From Rossellomorea vietnamensis NBRC 101237 (GTDB taxonomy: Bacteria; Bacillota; Bacilli; Bacillales; Bacillaceae_B): a stretch of 64,000 bases of DNA. Below are positions 1-8,009 of the stretch, piece by piece. The notes beneath the pieces are model-generated. The model ran no database searches and was not told the origin of the DNA. It worked only from the letters and a program-made list of their open reading frames with translations. Position numbers and translations under genes: made by a program. Location: assembly GCF_001591825.1 (NCBI RefSeq), contig NZ_BCVQ01000014.1, forward strand, positions 25,458-89,457, read 5' to 3'. The stretch's first letter is position 1. Each line of letters opens with the position of its first letter.

Positions 1-1854
1 AAATCCTTCATGCGTACCTATTCCATTGAAGAGCTTGAACGCATCGTGAAGGAAACACTGGTCGCGTATACACCGTTTGCCACCGTGATACTGACAAATG
101 AAGAAAGTAAATTGAAAAGTGTCCCGGGTCTGACATTCCCCTATCCTTCTTACCGAAAGGGACAGAAAAAACTAGCAGGGGCGGTATATAAAACAGTAAC
201 CGAATCGAAATCCCTTTATGCCAATGCTCCAACAGGAACAGGGAAAACCATTTCCACCCTGTTCCCTGCCATAAAAGCGATGGCAGAAGGAAACAGCAAA
301 TGGTTTTATGTGACGGCCAAAACGATCACCCGTACAGTGGCAGAAGAGGCGCTTCTTCTTTTGGAAAAAGAAGGTCTGGCACACAGGGCGGTTACGATTA
401 CGGCGAAAGACAAGATTTGCTTTAAAGAGGAAACGATATGTCAGAAAGAGTATTGTGAATTTGCCAACGGCTATTATGATCGCATTAACGGGGCACTGAT
501 TGATATTTTGACACAGGAAACCATCATCACGCGTCCGATCATCGAATCATATGCGAGAAAGCATAGGGTGTGTCCTTTTGAATATTCCATCGATCTTTCC
601 TACCTGGTTGACGGAGTCATCTGTGATTATAACTATATCTTCGATCCGAGGGTATCCCTGAAAAGAATGAGTGATGAAAGTAAGAAAAAGACGAACCTCC
701 TCATTGACGAGGCCCATAATCTTGTAGGCAGGGGACGAGAAATGTATTCTGCCGCCCTGAAAAAATCTGCTTTCTTACAAATCAAAAAGCGATATCCTGA
801 CCATGATGGATTGAAGCAGGCAATCACTGCTGTAAATAAGCAATTTCTGCGATTGAAAAAAGAAGAAGATGCTGACACCCGGGTGGAATTGGACGGTTCA
901 TTCGTCGAGTCGATTGCAGGCTTCATTGAAATAGCGGAAAAGTGCCTGGGGGAAACGGGCAGGGAGTGGTCGGAGGAATTTATGCAGCTATATTTCGATA
1001 GCATCAGTTTTGTAAGGATTTCAAATCTCTACTCCGAAGAACATCGCTTTGTCATTGGTCGCAGCTCCCAAGATGTAGAGGTGAAACTTTATTGCATCGA
1101 TCCATCGAAGCTTATTAAGCAGGTTACACGTCCTTATCAATCATCGGTATTTTTCTCTGCCACACTCCTTCCGTTTTCGTATTATTTTCAGCAGCTGGGC
1201 GGGAGTGAAGAAGATTATCGATTCCTGATTCCTTCCCCCTTCGAGCAAAACCAGTGGCAGGTTGGAATCCACCCGATTTCCACCCGATTCAGGGACAGGG
1301 AGCGTACCCTTCCCATCATTATGCGTTCCATAGAGGAAACGTTCAATGGGTACAAAGGAAATTATCTCATCTTCTTTCCTTCTTACTCTTATATGAAGGA
1401 AGCGTATGACAGGATGAATAAAGAATCATTAGACGCTCTGGTACTTATTCAGGAGTCGAATATGAGCGAGAGGGAAAGAGAAGAATTCCTCCGGGAGTTC
1501 CGGAGTGATAGAGAACAACCCGTTATCGGTCTGGCGGTCCTGGGAGGGATCTTCTCAGAAGGGATCGATCTGAAAGGAGACCGGTTAAAGGGTGTGATCG
1601 TGGTAGGGGTGGGGCTGCCCCAGCCTTCTATGGAACAGGAAATCATCAAGGATTATTTTAATGCCATGGGAATGAACGGGTATGATTATGCATATGTGTA
1701 TCCCGGGCTGAATAAAGTATTTCAATCAGGAGGCAGGCTTATCCGTTCGGAAGAGGACAGGGGAGTCCTGAAGCTGATCGACGATCGGTATTTGACCCCT
1801 AAATACCGGGATTTATTGCTGGATGAATGGAAAGAGTATCGCATTATAACGTAA
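1..1854 (+). CDS. ATP-dependent DNA helicase, DinG/XPD-like superfamily 2 (5' truncated)
   Basis: This is the C-terminal part of an iron-sulfur helicase of the Rad3/XPD/DinG type. The reading frame is open to the first base of the window, so the ATG at base 10 is probably internal. Bacillus relatives are longer and carry an N-terminal nuclease-like segment that would lie outside. Counting from that ATG, Walker A APTGTGKT is at residues 73-80 and the DEAH box at 233-236. Four cysteines (137, 144, 149, 188) lie between them, as in the Fe-S domain of the XPD family. The C-terminal GGIFSEGIDLKGDRL and QSGGRLIRSEEDRG segments fit helicase motifs V and VI. It probably unwinds 5'-tailed DNA in repair; the exact role is unknown. 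It ends at a bidirectional terminator. Confidence 0.88.
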   Translation, partial: KSFMRTYSIEELERIVKETLVAYTPFATVILTNEESKLKSVPGLTFPYPSYRKGQKKLAGAVYKTVTESKSLYANAPTGTGKTISTLFPAIKAMAEGNSKWFYVTAKTITRTVAEEALLLLEKEGLAHRAVTITAKDKICFKEETICQKEYCEFANGYYDRINGALIDILTQETIITRPIIESYARKHRVCPFEYSIDLSYLVDGVICDYNYIFDPRVSLKRMSDESKKKTNLLIDEAHNLVGRGREMYSAALKKSAFLQIKKRYPDHDGLKQAITAVNKQFLRLKKEEDADTRVELDGSFVESIAGFIEIAEKCLGETGREWSEEFMQLYFDSISFVRISNLYSEEHRFVIGRSSQDVEVKLYCIDPSKLIKQVTRPYQSSVFFSATLLPFSYYFQQLGGSEEDYRFLIPSPFEQNQWQVGIHPISTRFRDRERTLPIIMRSIEETFNGYKGNYLIFFPSYSYMKEAYDRMNKESLDALVLIQESNMSEREREEFLREFRSDREQPVIGLAVLGGIFSEGIDLKGDRLKGVIVVGVGLPQPSMEQEIIKDYFNAMGMNGYDYAYVYPGLNKVFQSGGRLIRSEEDRGVLKLIDDRYLTPKYRDLLLDEWKEYRIIT

Positions 1855-1856
1855 AA

Positions 1857-1880
1857 AAGACCGCTGAAACCAGCGGTCTT
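1857..1880. terminator. Bidirectional intrinsic terminator
   Basis: A perfect 10-bp inverted repeat (AAGACCGCTG / CAGCGGTCTT) with a 4-nt loop has A-rich sequence on its left and TTT on its right. It separates the convergent helicase and ferritin-like genes and can serve both strands. Confidence 0.85.
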
Positions 1881-1886
1881 TTATCA

Positions 1887-2324
1887 TTAGTTAAAGGAAG
1901 GGTCCTTTAACAGACGGTCAAATTCTTCAAGGTGATGAGTTTCATCAGCAATCATATCATCAAGCTTGATGCTGAGCTCAACAAGACCCAACTCCTCGGC
2001 TTGTTCTTTGCGCTTCTTATAGCGCTCAATGGTGTCTGCTTCGGCTTTACGGCCTTCTTCCAGCATTTCCTTTACATTATCCGTTTGTTTAACGGCTGCA
2101 GGCGTCGTTGTCGGCTGACCACCTAACGTTTTAATCTTTTCGGCAAGGTATAAAGCGTGACCCTGCTCATCAGGAATTTCCTCTTCAAAGAAAGGTTTTA
2201 AGATTTGACGATATAAGCCGCTGACTACAGCAGCGTAGTTAGTGTAAAGAATGACTGCCGCATATTCATTGGCTAAATCTTCGTTTAATCCATCAATCAA
2301 TTCATGTAATTTTGCTTCATCCAT
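1887..2324 (-). CDS. Ferritin-like domain protein
   Basis: A 145-residue protein, mostly helical and acidic, recognisable as a ferritin-like four-helix bundle protein of the kind often labelled bacterioferritin or DUF2202-like in Bacillus. Candidate metal ligands are in NEYAAVILYTNYA near residue 20, EEEIPDEQGHALYLAEKI near 50, and DETHHLEEFDRL near the C-terminus, which gives E and E/HxxE-type motifs. The reading frame extends 50 codons upstream, but the start at 2324 has a strong AAGGGTGG site about 8 nt before it, so the shorter form is chosen. A role in iron storage or oxidative stress is inferred from the fold only. It is transcribed alone. Confidence 0.75.
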   Translation of the reverse strand: MDEAKLHELIDGLNEDLANEYAAVILYTNYAAVVSGLYRQILKPFFEEEIPDEQGHALYLAEKIKTLGGQPTTTPAAVKQTDNVKEMLEEGRKAEADTIERYKKRKEQAEELGLVELSIKLDDMIADETHHLEEFDRLLKDPSFN

Positions 2325-2472
2325 GTAAATACCACCCTTTTCATTGTTGTTATAGAGACTATTTACCCGGGTTGATGTAAAAATAAACATTCCGGTGGGA
2401 ATCGAATGCCCTTCAAATATTTTGCCTAAAAATGGGGATTCTAATTCTATAAAAGTCAGAGGAGGGATGAGC

Positions 2473-2628
2473 ATGTCTAAGCAGGGTAGGAAGAGTATGG
2501 ATCAAACTTCTCAACAGCTGGCAAAACAAAAGGCCAAAAACGATGTGGAATTTGCATCTGATACCCAGACGGGAAATACAGAAGGACAAAGTCAGAAAAA
2601 AAGCGGCAGACAAGTAAATAAAAAATAA
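2473..2628 (+). CDS. Small acid-soluble spore protein, gamma-type-like
   Basis: A 51-residue hydrophilic protein rich in Lys, Gln, Ser and Asn, with the segment NDVEFASDT. This resembles the EFASET repeat of SspE (gamma-type SASP), here as a single copy instead of the two repeats of B. subtilis SspE. Gamma SASPs are stored in the spore core and degraded on germination as an amino-acid source. The open frame runs upstream to 2395, and there is another ATG at 2467. The AGAGGAGG site at 2458-2465 is 7 nt before the ATG at 2473 and only 1 nt before the other, which decides the start. It is probably expressed from a forespore promoter, which I could not identify. Confidence 0.72.
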   Translation: MSKQGRKSMDQTSQQLAKQKAKNDVEFASDTQTGNTEGQSQKKSGRQVNKK

Positions 2629-2689
2629 TGGACGAATATCTTTTTCATCGAAAGAAAAACCTATATATAGAACCAGGAGGTGTAAAGGC

Positions 2690-2929
2690 ATGAGAATTGG
2701 TGTTGAACAATCCTTAACAAACGTTGTTGAAGCCTTACGGGCACAGGGGCATGAAGTAGTGGAGCTTAAGCAGGAATCAGATGCAAACGGGTGCGACTGC
2801 TGTGTCGTGACAGGAATGGATACAGATGTAATGGGTATTCAAAATGTAGCGACTCAAGGCCCTGTCATCGAAGCAAGCGGACTGAGTGCCGATCAAATCT
2901 GCCAAGAAGTCGAAAGCAGACTGCAATAA
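2690..2929 (+). CDS. ykuS: YkuS family protein (UPF0180)
   Basis: A 79-residue protein that I recognise as the YkuS/UPF0180 family of Bacillaceae: MRIGVEQSL at the N-terminus, HEVVELKQE in the middle, then [16 protein letters not shown]. The function of the family is unknown. Length is normal for the family. The three cysteines (NGCDCCVV) are more than I remember from B. subtilis YkuS. The start has a good AGGAGG site. It ends at a strong terminator shared with ispA on the other strand. Confidence 0.85.
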   Translation: MRIGVEQSLTNVVEALRAQGHEVVELKQESDANGCDCCVVTGMDTDVMGIQNVATQGPVIEASGLSADQICQEVESRLQ

Positions 2930-2939
2930 CTCCAACACC

Positions 2940-2971
2940 AAAAAGAACAGCCATCAATGGCTGTTCTTTTT
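2940..2971. terminator. Bidirectional intrinsic terminator
   Basis: A 15-bp perfect inverted repeat (AAAAAGAACAGCCAT and its complement, 2 nt between) gives a long GC-centred stem flanked by A5 on the left and T5 on the right. It serves ykuS (+) and ispA (-). Confidence 0.9.
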
Positions 2972-2997
2972 GTGTTAAATATTTCAATCCACATCCT

Positions 2998-3960
2998 TCA
3001 CCCAATCTGGGCAAGAGGCTGGTTTCTTAAGTGCTCGCGAAGGAGGTCAGGAGCGGTTAAGAAGATCAGGCCATTCCCTTCCAATGTTTTCGGGAAGCCA
3101 AGTGGTACAGTCCGCTTAATGAGCTGCGCATACACTTCACATTCAGAAAGTTTCCGGTCAAAGGATGCCTGTTCAAATTCTTTGATCAGGGCTAATGCTC
3201 CAGAGATGTGGGGAGCTGACATGGAGGTTCCGCTGAGCTTGGCATATTTTTCTCCGGGAATGGTCGACAGGATTTGTTCGCCGGGTGCCACTAGGTCAAC
3301 TTCATTATTGGAATTGGTAAAGTAAGAAGACTTTCTTTGAAGATCGATGGCGCCGACCGAAATGACTTCATTGTAGCAGGCAGGGTAGGAAAATTCATCT
3401 GTGCCGCTATTGGAGTCGCCTTCATTCCCTGCAGCACACACCACCAGGATATTGGCATCCACCGCTTTTTGAATGGCTTCATGCAGAGGGTCATAATCTG
3501 AAGGTCCTCCCAAAGACATGGAAATGATGTCGACCTTTTGCTCGATGGCATAGAGAATCCCATTCACGATCCAATCATACTGCCCACTTCCACGGCTGCC
3601 TGCAAGAACTTTAATCACCAGTAAGTCAGCCATTGGAGCCACTCCGATGACCCCATCACCATTTTCGTTTGCGGCAATGGTCCCTGCCACATGGGTACCG
3701 TGCCCGCTGTAATCCGTTACATTATCTTCTGCACCGTCATCATCGTCGGTGAAATTTCGGAATCCTTTCACCCTTCCTGCAAGATCGGGGTGGTTCATAT
3801 CACATCCCGTATCAAGGATGGCGATGGTTACACCTTTCCCCTTATACCCATTTTTCCACATGCTGGGGGCTTGGATTAAGTCAACGCCCTTAGGAATTTC
3901 ATTTGTATCCACAATCATTTCGTCCATGAAATATGGAATTAACCTCATTTCACCTTGCAT
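2998..3960 (-). CDS. ispA: Intracellular serine protease (subtilisin family)
   Basis: A 320-residue subtilisin without a signal peptide, very like B. subtilis IspA, the major intracellular protease of stationary phase. The catalytic triad is visible: Asp50 in ILDTGCD, His87 in SGHGTHVAGT and Ser246 in GTSMSAPH; the oxyanion Asn179 is in AAGNEGD. The N-terminus MQGEMRLIPY matches the short LIPY-type inhibitory propeptide that is cleaved on activation in intracellular subtilisins. The frame continues 71 codons upstream, but TAGGAGGG is well placed before the start at 3960. A CodY-like box lies 46 bp upstream, in line with CodY control of ispA in B. subtilis. Confidence 0.95.
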   Translation of the reverse strand: MQGEMRLIPYFMDEMIVDTNEIPKGVDLIQAPSMWKNGYKGKGVTIAILDTGCDMNHPDLAGRVKGFRNFTDDDDGAEDNVTDYSGHGTHVAGTIAANENGDGVIGVAPMADLLVIKVLAGSRGSGQYDWIVNGILYAIEQKVDIISMSLGGPSDYDPLHEAIQKAVDANILVVCAAGNEGDSNSGTDEFSYPACYNEVISVGAIDLQRKSSYFTNSNNEVDLVAPGEQILSTIPGEKYAKLSGTSMSAPHISGALALIKEFEQASFDRKLSECEVYAQLIKRTVPLGFPKTLEGNGLIFLTAPDLLREHLRNQPLAQIG

Positions 3961-4005
3961 AACAATCCCTCCTAAAATAGTGTGGGGCACAGGAATAGAA
4001 ATCAG

Positions 4006-4020
4006 AAGTTTCTGAAAATA
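4006..4020. promoter_or_regulatory. Candidate CodY box upstream of ispA
   Basis: AAGTTTCTGAAAATA matches the CodY consensus AATTTTCWGAAAATT at 13 of 15 positions. It is 46 bp upstream of the ispA start, and ispA is a known CodY target in B. subtilis. Confidence 0.6.
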
Positions 4021-4165
4021 TAACATTTTTAGGACAAAATGAAAAGGGATAATAGTAATAGGAAAATAAAACCAGTCATATTCCGGTCCGCCTTTGCATA
4101 GAGGAAGGACTGACCCATGTGATTGAGGAATGAACAGGGAGGTCGGTCTTTTGGGTGATGAAAAT

Positions 4166-4236
4166 TTAAACAAACGTTTGACTAAGGGGGCGAACCCATG
4201 ATAGGAAAGGGATTTTCGGTGTTAAACAAACGTTTG
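4166..4236. promoter_or_regulatory. Two direct copies of a palindromic operator-like motif
   Basis: TTAAACAAACGTTTG occurs at 4166-4180 and again, identical, at 4222-4236. The core CAAACGTTTG is a perfect palindrome. The two copies, 56 bp apart, are in the 356-bp divergent intergenic region between ispA and the superoxide dismutase gene, nearer to the latter. A dimeric repressor (TetR-type size) would be a reasonable ligand; which one is unknown. Confidence 0.5.
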
Positions 4237-4316
4237 GTTAAAATCAATGTTCCGGGTTTTTCATCATGTCGCCAAGGGTCCCAACATAAAATAGGGTGAA
4301 GAAAGGGGGCACAAGG

Positions 4317-4838
4317 ATGAATTATTATCAATATGGTTATCCTGCATATTCCCATTACCGAAATGCTCCGAATATGGCCTACGCTCACATTCAGGGAGGT
4401 CCACTCGCTCCGGGGCTCAAAGGATATGTATTTTTTCGTGAAGTACAAAATGGGGTGGAAGTATTTGCCGAGGTGACAGGTTTACCATCCTTCAAAGAAG
4501 GAAAGGGAGATCAAAAGCCGATCGGTCCTCACGGATTTCATCTCCATGAAAAAGGGGTATGTGAAATAGGGGATCCAAATGAACCTTTCACGTCTGCAGG
4601 AGGGCATTGGAATCCGACCAATCAGCCGCATGGGAATCATGCAGGGGATTTTCCCGTTTTGTTTTCAAATGACGGCTACGCAAAGATGTCCTTTTTTACG
4701 AATAAATTCAATGTGAAAGATGTGATAGGGAAGGGTGTCATCATTCATCAAAACCCTGATGACTTCAGATCACAGCCTTCAGGTGATGCAGGGAAACGAT
4801 TGGCGTGCGGAGTGATCATGGGGTATGGAGCATCATAA
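4317..4838 (+). CDS. Cu/Zn superoxide dismutase family protein (SodC/YojM-like)
   Basis: A 173-residue protein with the complete Cu/Zn SOD signature. Copper ligands His75, His77 (GFHLHE), His97 (GGHWNP, the bridging His) and His144 (IIHQNPDDF) are present. Zinc ligands are His105, His108 and Asp111 (HGNHAGD), and Cys82 and Cys164 can form the conserved disulfide. B. subtilis YojM lacks two copper ligands, so this one looks more catalytically competent. There is no signal peptide; instead the first 24 residues are Tyr/Asn/Ala-rich (MNYYQYGYPAYSHY), which recalls spore-surface proteins. The start at 4317 follows GAAAGGGGGC by about 7 nt; a GTG at 4296 is less likely. It is a single gene with its own terminator. 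Confidence 0.88.
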   Translation: MNYYQYGYPAYSHYRNAPNMAYAHIQGGPLAPGLKGYVFFREVQNGVEVFAEVTGLPSFKEGKGDQKPIGPHGFHLHEKGVCEIGDPNEPFTSAGGHWNPTNQPHGNHAGDFPVLFSNDGYAKMSFFTNKFNVKDVIGKGVIIHQNPDDFRSQPSGDAGKRLACGVIMGYGAS

Positions 4839-4840
4839 AG

Positions 4841-4874
4841 AAAAGGGTTGACCCACGCTTGGGTCAACCCTTTT
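4841..4874. terminator. Bidirectional intrinsic terminator
   Basis: A perfect 15-bp inverted repeat (AAAAGGGTTGACCCA and its complement, 4-nt loop) ending in TTTT. It lies between the convergent SOD and NSS transporter genes. Confidence 0.9.
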
Positions 4875-4891
4875 GTATGGAGCGGGAGGGA

Positions 4892-6235
4892 TTAAAACAC
4901 TCCCAGGACATCAAGCATGACGAATAGTATTAACACCGGCGCCACAAAGCGGATCAAGAAGAACCAGGTTTCAAATAATCCCCGTTTCAACCCGCTGCCC
5001 TGCTTTAATTCATCATATAAAGCAGTTTTCTTCATTTTGAGCGGTACAAAGAGAGCAATAAGCAATGATCCGATTGGAAGCGATACATTACTTACTGTAA
5101 AGTCGGCTAAATCAAAGATGGTTTTCCCAAACAACGTGATATCACCAAGCACCCCAAAAGATAAAGCCGATGGGATACCGCAAACGAAAATGGCGAGACC
5201 GATGATCCACGACCATTTCGTACGCTTTCCGGGGTCCCCCTTCGAAATGACCGATACGATGATCTCAAGCATCGAGAACGCTGAAGTCAATGCTGCGAAC
5301 AAGAATAGCACAAGGAATGCAATGAAGAAGAGCATCCCGAATGGAAGCTGACTGAACACGGTAGGCAGTACATTAAATAGCAGCACCGGACCCGCACCAG
5401 GCTCCAGATCAAAAGCGAAGACCGCAGGGAAAATCGCAAGTCCTGCCAGTAATACGATGAAGATATTCATCGCCACGATCGAAATGGCCGAACGGGGAAG
5501 ACTCTGTGTTTTTGGAAGGTACGAGCTGTATGTCACCATCACAGATACCCCGACACTTAACGTAAAGAATGATTGACCCATCGCTTCTAAAATCGTCTGT
5601 GACGTTACTTTGGAAAAATCGGGTTTGAGCAGGAATGAAACTCCTTCCGCTGCCCCATCAAGGGTCACTGCGCGGATCACCAACAAAATGAAAAGAATAA
5701 ATAATGCCGGCATCATAATTTTACTTGCGAGTTCAATCCCTTTTTCAATTCCCTTGGCCACCACGATGATGGTCATCAAGATGAAGAGGAGCTGAACGAA
5801 TACACTTATCCCGGGATTTGAAATCGTTGCCCCGAATACTTCTGCGTATTGATCTGAAGATAGGCCGTTCAATTGACCTGTAACAGCTTTGAATAAATAA
5901 ACGACGATCCATCCCCCGATGACACTGTAGAAGGAAAGCAGGATGAAGGATGTGATCATCCCGAGGATCCCGACCCAGTGCCATTTGGTCCCGGGAGCGA
6001 TCTTTCGGTACGAATCCACCGCATTGCTTCCGGCAGTACGTCCGATTGAGAATTCAGCCAGTAGTAATGGAAGGCCGAGTAATAAAGTAAATAAGATAAA
6101 GATCAGGAAGAATGCTCCGCCTCCATTTTCACCGGCAATATAAGGGAATTTCCAGATGGCCCCCAATCCGATGGCAGACCCGGCTGCCGCTAAAATAAAG
6201 CCGATTTTCGATGACCATTGTTCACGCTGACTCAT
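4892..6235 (-). CDS. Sodium-dependent transporter, NSS/SNF family (YhdH/YocR-like)
   Basis: A 447-residue polytopic membrane protein of the neurotransmitter:sodium symporter family. The N-terminal segment [36 protein letters not shown] is the family hallmark of TM1 with its sodium and substrate sites, and about 11-12 hydrophobic segments follow. Bacterial members import amino acids, often aromatic ones, with Na+. The start at 6235 has AAAGGAG 7 nt upstream; the ATG at 6241 is too close to it. A T-box leader lies directly upstream with a probable Phe specifier, so the substrate is inferred to be phenylalanine or another aromatic amino acid. Confidence 0.9.
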   Translation of the reverse strand: MSQREQWSSKIGFILAAAGSAIGLGAIWKFPYIAGENGGGAFFLIFILFTLLLGLPLLLAEFSIGRTAGSNAVDSYRKIAPGTKWHWVGILGMITSFILLSFYSVIGGWIVVYLFKAVTGQLNGLSSDQYAEVFGATISNPGISVFVQLLFILMTIIVVAKGIEKGIELASKIMMPALFILFILLVIRAVTLDGAAEGVSFLLKPDFSKVTSQTILEAMGQSFFTLSVGVSVMVTYSSYLPKTQSLPRSAISIVAMNIFIVLLAGLAIFPAVFAFDLEPGAGPVLLFNVLPTVFSQLPFGMLFFIAFLVLFLFAALTSAFSMLEIIVSVISKGDPGKRTKWSWIIGLAIFVCGIPSALSFGVLGDITLFGKTIFDLADFTVSNVSLPIGSLLIALFVPLKMKKTALYDELKQGSGLKRGLFETWFFLIRFVAPVLILFVMLDVLGVF

Positions 6236-6288
6236 TCTCATACTCCTTTCGGTTTTTATTGACGTGTGAGGGTATTTTTAGACCAAAT

Positions 6289-6530
6289 AAAAAAATCGCC
6301 CCTACATATCGTAGGGACGATTTGGATATCGCGGTACCACCCTAGTTATGAGAAAATATTTCTCATCACTCTTCACACATAACGGTCTTACCCGTCTTTT
6401 GATCTCGTCAAAAGAAGCTCCGGAATCGAAATTCGCTTCATCTATGTACCGGTTCACACCAACCACCGGCTCTCTTAAACAGGGAAATGTACGCTACTAG
6501 TTTCCTTCAAAGCTTATTCAATATTAGGTT
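6289..6530 (-). promoter_or_regulatory. T-box riboswitch, probable Phe (UUC) specifier
   Basis: Read on the minus strand, the leader has a GAGAGCCGG...CCGG stem I and a specifier region GAATTTCGATTCCGGAGC. The T-box core AGGGTGGTACCGCG is at about 6330-6343 and ends in a terminator (stem ATCGTCCCTAC / GTAGGGGCGAT with one G-U pair, then T7) at 6289-6323. The codon in the usual specifier position is TTC (6428-6430), so it should sense uncharged tRNA-Phe. Uncharged tRNA would open expression of the transporter. The T-box call is certain; the specifier was read by eye by analogy to other T-boxes. Confidence 0.93.
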
Positions 6531-6540
6531 ATACAATTTT

Positions 6541-6566
6541 TATCATGAATCAAAACGACTTGTCAA
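6541..6566 (-). promoter_or_regulatory. Putative sigma-A promoter of the T-box leader
   Basis: On the minus strand a perfect TTGACA (6561-6566) is followed after 16 nt by GATAAA. It is placed correctly to start transcription just before the T-box. The -10 is only 4/6. Confidence 0.45.
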
Positions 6567-6632
6567 TCTATTTTGGGAAAAGTAGTGAGAATTGTCTGGA
6601 ATTGATGGTGGTTTTTGGTTTGGTGATGATTG

Positions 6633-6697
6633 TGTACCAGGCACCCAAAGTACAATTTGTACCTGGTACAAAAAAGGGTTATCTGTACCAGGTACAA
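6633..6697. repeat. Three clustered copies of a TGTACCWGGTACA-like palindrome
   Basis: TGTACCAGGCACC (6633-6645), TTGTACCTGGTACAA (6657-6671) and TGTACCAGGTACAA (6684-6697) occur within 65 bp. The second is almost perfectly palindromic. They lie in the gap between the T-box promoter and the oxidoreductase gene. A short reading frame crosses them but has no ribosome binding site. The 6567-6788 interval shows nothing else. Confidence 0.55.
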
Positions 6698-6788
6698 GCG
6701 GAACCCCGCCCATTGAAACGTGAAGCCATTGAGTTCGCCCTTCTTCTCAAGTAAAATAAAGAAAAAATGGACTGAAAAGGTGTTTTGA

Positions 6789-7904
6789 ATGAAATCATAT
6801 ATCATCATTGGGGCAGGCATTCTCGGGGCTTCCACGGCGTATCATCTTGCGAAAGCTGGAGCGGATGTCACGATTATTGACCGGAAGGACCTCGGACAGG
6901 CAACGGATGCAGCAGCAGGAATCGTCTGTCCGTGGCTGTCACAGCGCAGGAATAAAGTGTGGTATCGCCTGGCAAAGGGTGGGGCGAAGTATTATCCGAG
7001 CATCATAGGACAGCTCGAAACAGACGGAGAAACTGAAACAGGTTATAAACGTGTGGGGGCCATCAGTCTCCACACGGATGTGAATAAGCTCCATAAAATG
7101 ATGGAAAGAGCAGAGAAACGCAGGGAGGATGCTCCGGAAATCGGTCAATTGACGCTTCTGACTTCAGAAGAAACACGTCAGCGCTTCCCGCTGTTATCAG
7201 AAGAGTTCCATGCTGTTCACGTAAGCGGCGCTGCCCGGGTGGATGGCAGGGCAATGCGGGATGCGCTCTTGAACGGGGCTAAAAAGAACGGAGCAACACT
7301 ACGACATGGGGATGCCGGATTGTTACACGAAAAAAACAGGATCACCGGCGTCCAAATAGCGGATGAAGTGCTTCGGGCGGATGGGGTGATTGTAACAGCC
7401 GGTGCCTGGGCGAAGGAACTCTTTCAGCCTCTTGGAATAGACTTTCTTGTAACCTCCCAGAAAGCCCAAATCCTCCATCTGGAAATAGGAGGGGGAGAGA
7501 CGGGTGAATGGCCCGTCGTCATGCCTCCGAATGATCAATACCTCCTTGCCTTCCCCGAGGGGAAAGTCGTGGCTGGAGCCACACATGAAAACGATGTGGG
7601 CTTTGATCACCGGGTAACAGCAGGCGGGCTACACGAAGTCCTTCAGAAGGCAACGGCAGTCGCACCTGGAATTGGAGATGCGGCAGTAGTGGAAACGAGA
7701 GTCGGATTCAGGCCGTTCACTCCTGGATTCCTTCCGGTTTTCGGAGCGGTACCGGGGTTTGATGATGTCTGGGTGGCAAATGGTCTTGGGGCATCAGGTT
7801 TGACGGTTGGTCCATACCTTGGATCGGAGCTTGCCAAACTGGTGATGGGTGAATCAACTGAACTCGATCCCGCTGATTATGACGTAGCAGGGGCCCTCGG
7901 GTAA
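6789..7904 (+). CDS. FAD-dependent oxidoreductase, DAO family (D-amino acid oxidase/dehydrogenase-like)
   Basis: A 371-residue flavoprotein. The Rossmann FAD-binding motif IIIGAGILGASTAYHLAKAGADVTIIDR opens the protein, and the DAO fold continues to the C-terminal GLGASGLTVGPYLGSELAKLV, which closes the FAD site. Such enzymes oxidise the C-N bond of amino acids or secondary amines (D-amino acids, glycine, sarcosine). The exact substrate cannot be read from the sequence. AAAAGGTG precedes the start. It stands alone between the aromatic-type transporter (divergent) and yfmM. Confidence 0.85.
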   Translation: MKSYIIIGAGILGASTAYHLAKAGADVTIIDRKDLGQATDAAAGIVCPWLSQRRNKVWYRLAKGGAKYYPSIIGQLETDGETETGYKRVGAISLHTDVNKLHKMMERAEKRREDAPEIGQLTLLTSEETRQRFPLLSEEFHAVHVSGAARVDGRAMRDALLNGAKKNGATLRHGDAGLLHEKNRITGVQIADEVLRADGVIVTAGAWAKELFQPLGIDFLVTSQKAQILHLEIGGGETGEWPVVMPPNDQYLLAFPEGKVVAGATHENDVGFDHRVTAGGLHEVLQKATAVAPGIGDAAVVETRVGFRPFTPGFLPVFGAVPGFDDVWVANGLGASGLTVGPYLGSELAKLVMGESTELDPADYDVAGALG

Positions 7905-8009
7905 ACGGTAGTAAAAAAACACCAGCTCATTTCCCCCTATCTTCTAAGCAATAGGACCCTTATAATAGAGAGAGCGAATTTTAGTATAGAAAGAAAAGGT
8001 GTTTACGAC

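Noticed and set aside
633..1004. 123-codon minus-strand reading frame within the helicase gene, and similar long antisense frames in ilv, leu and paa genes
   Set aside because: They lie fully inside well-supported genes, have no ribosome binding sites and no recognisable products.
3961..4173. 71-codon N-terminal extension of IspA
   Set aside because: The strong TAGGAGGG site is at the internal ATG and the short form matches the family length; the extension would cover the promoter region.
6545..6754. 69-codon plus-strand reading frame upstream of the oxidoreductase gene
   Set aside because: No ribosome binding site, it starts within the promoter region of the opposite T-box leader and crosses the TGTACC repeats; the translation has no recognisable features.
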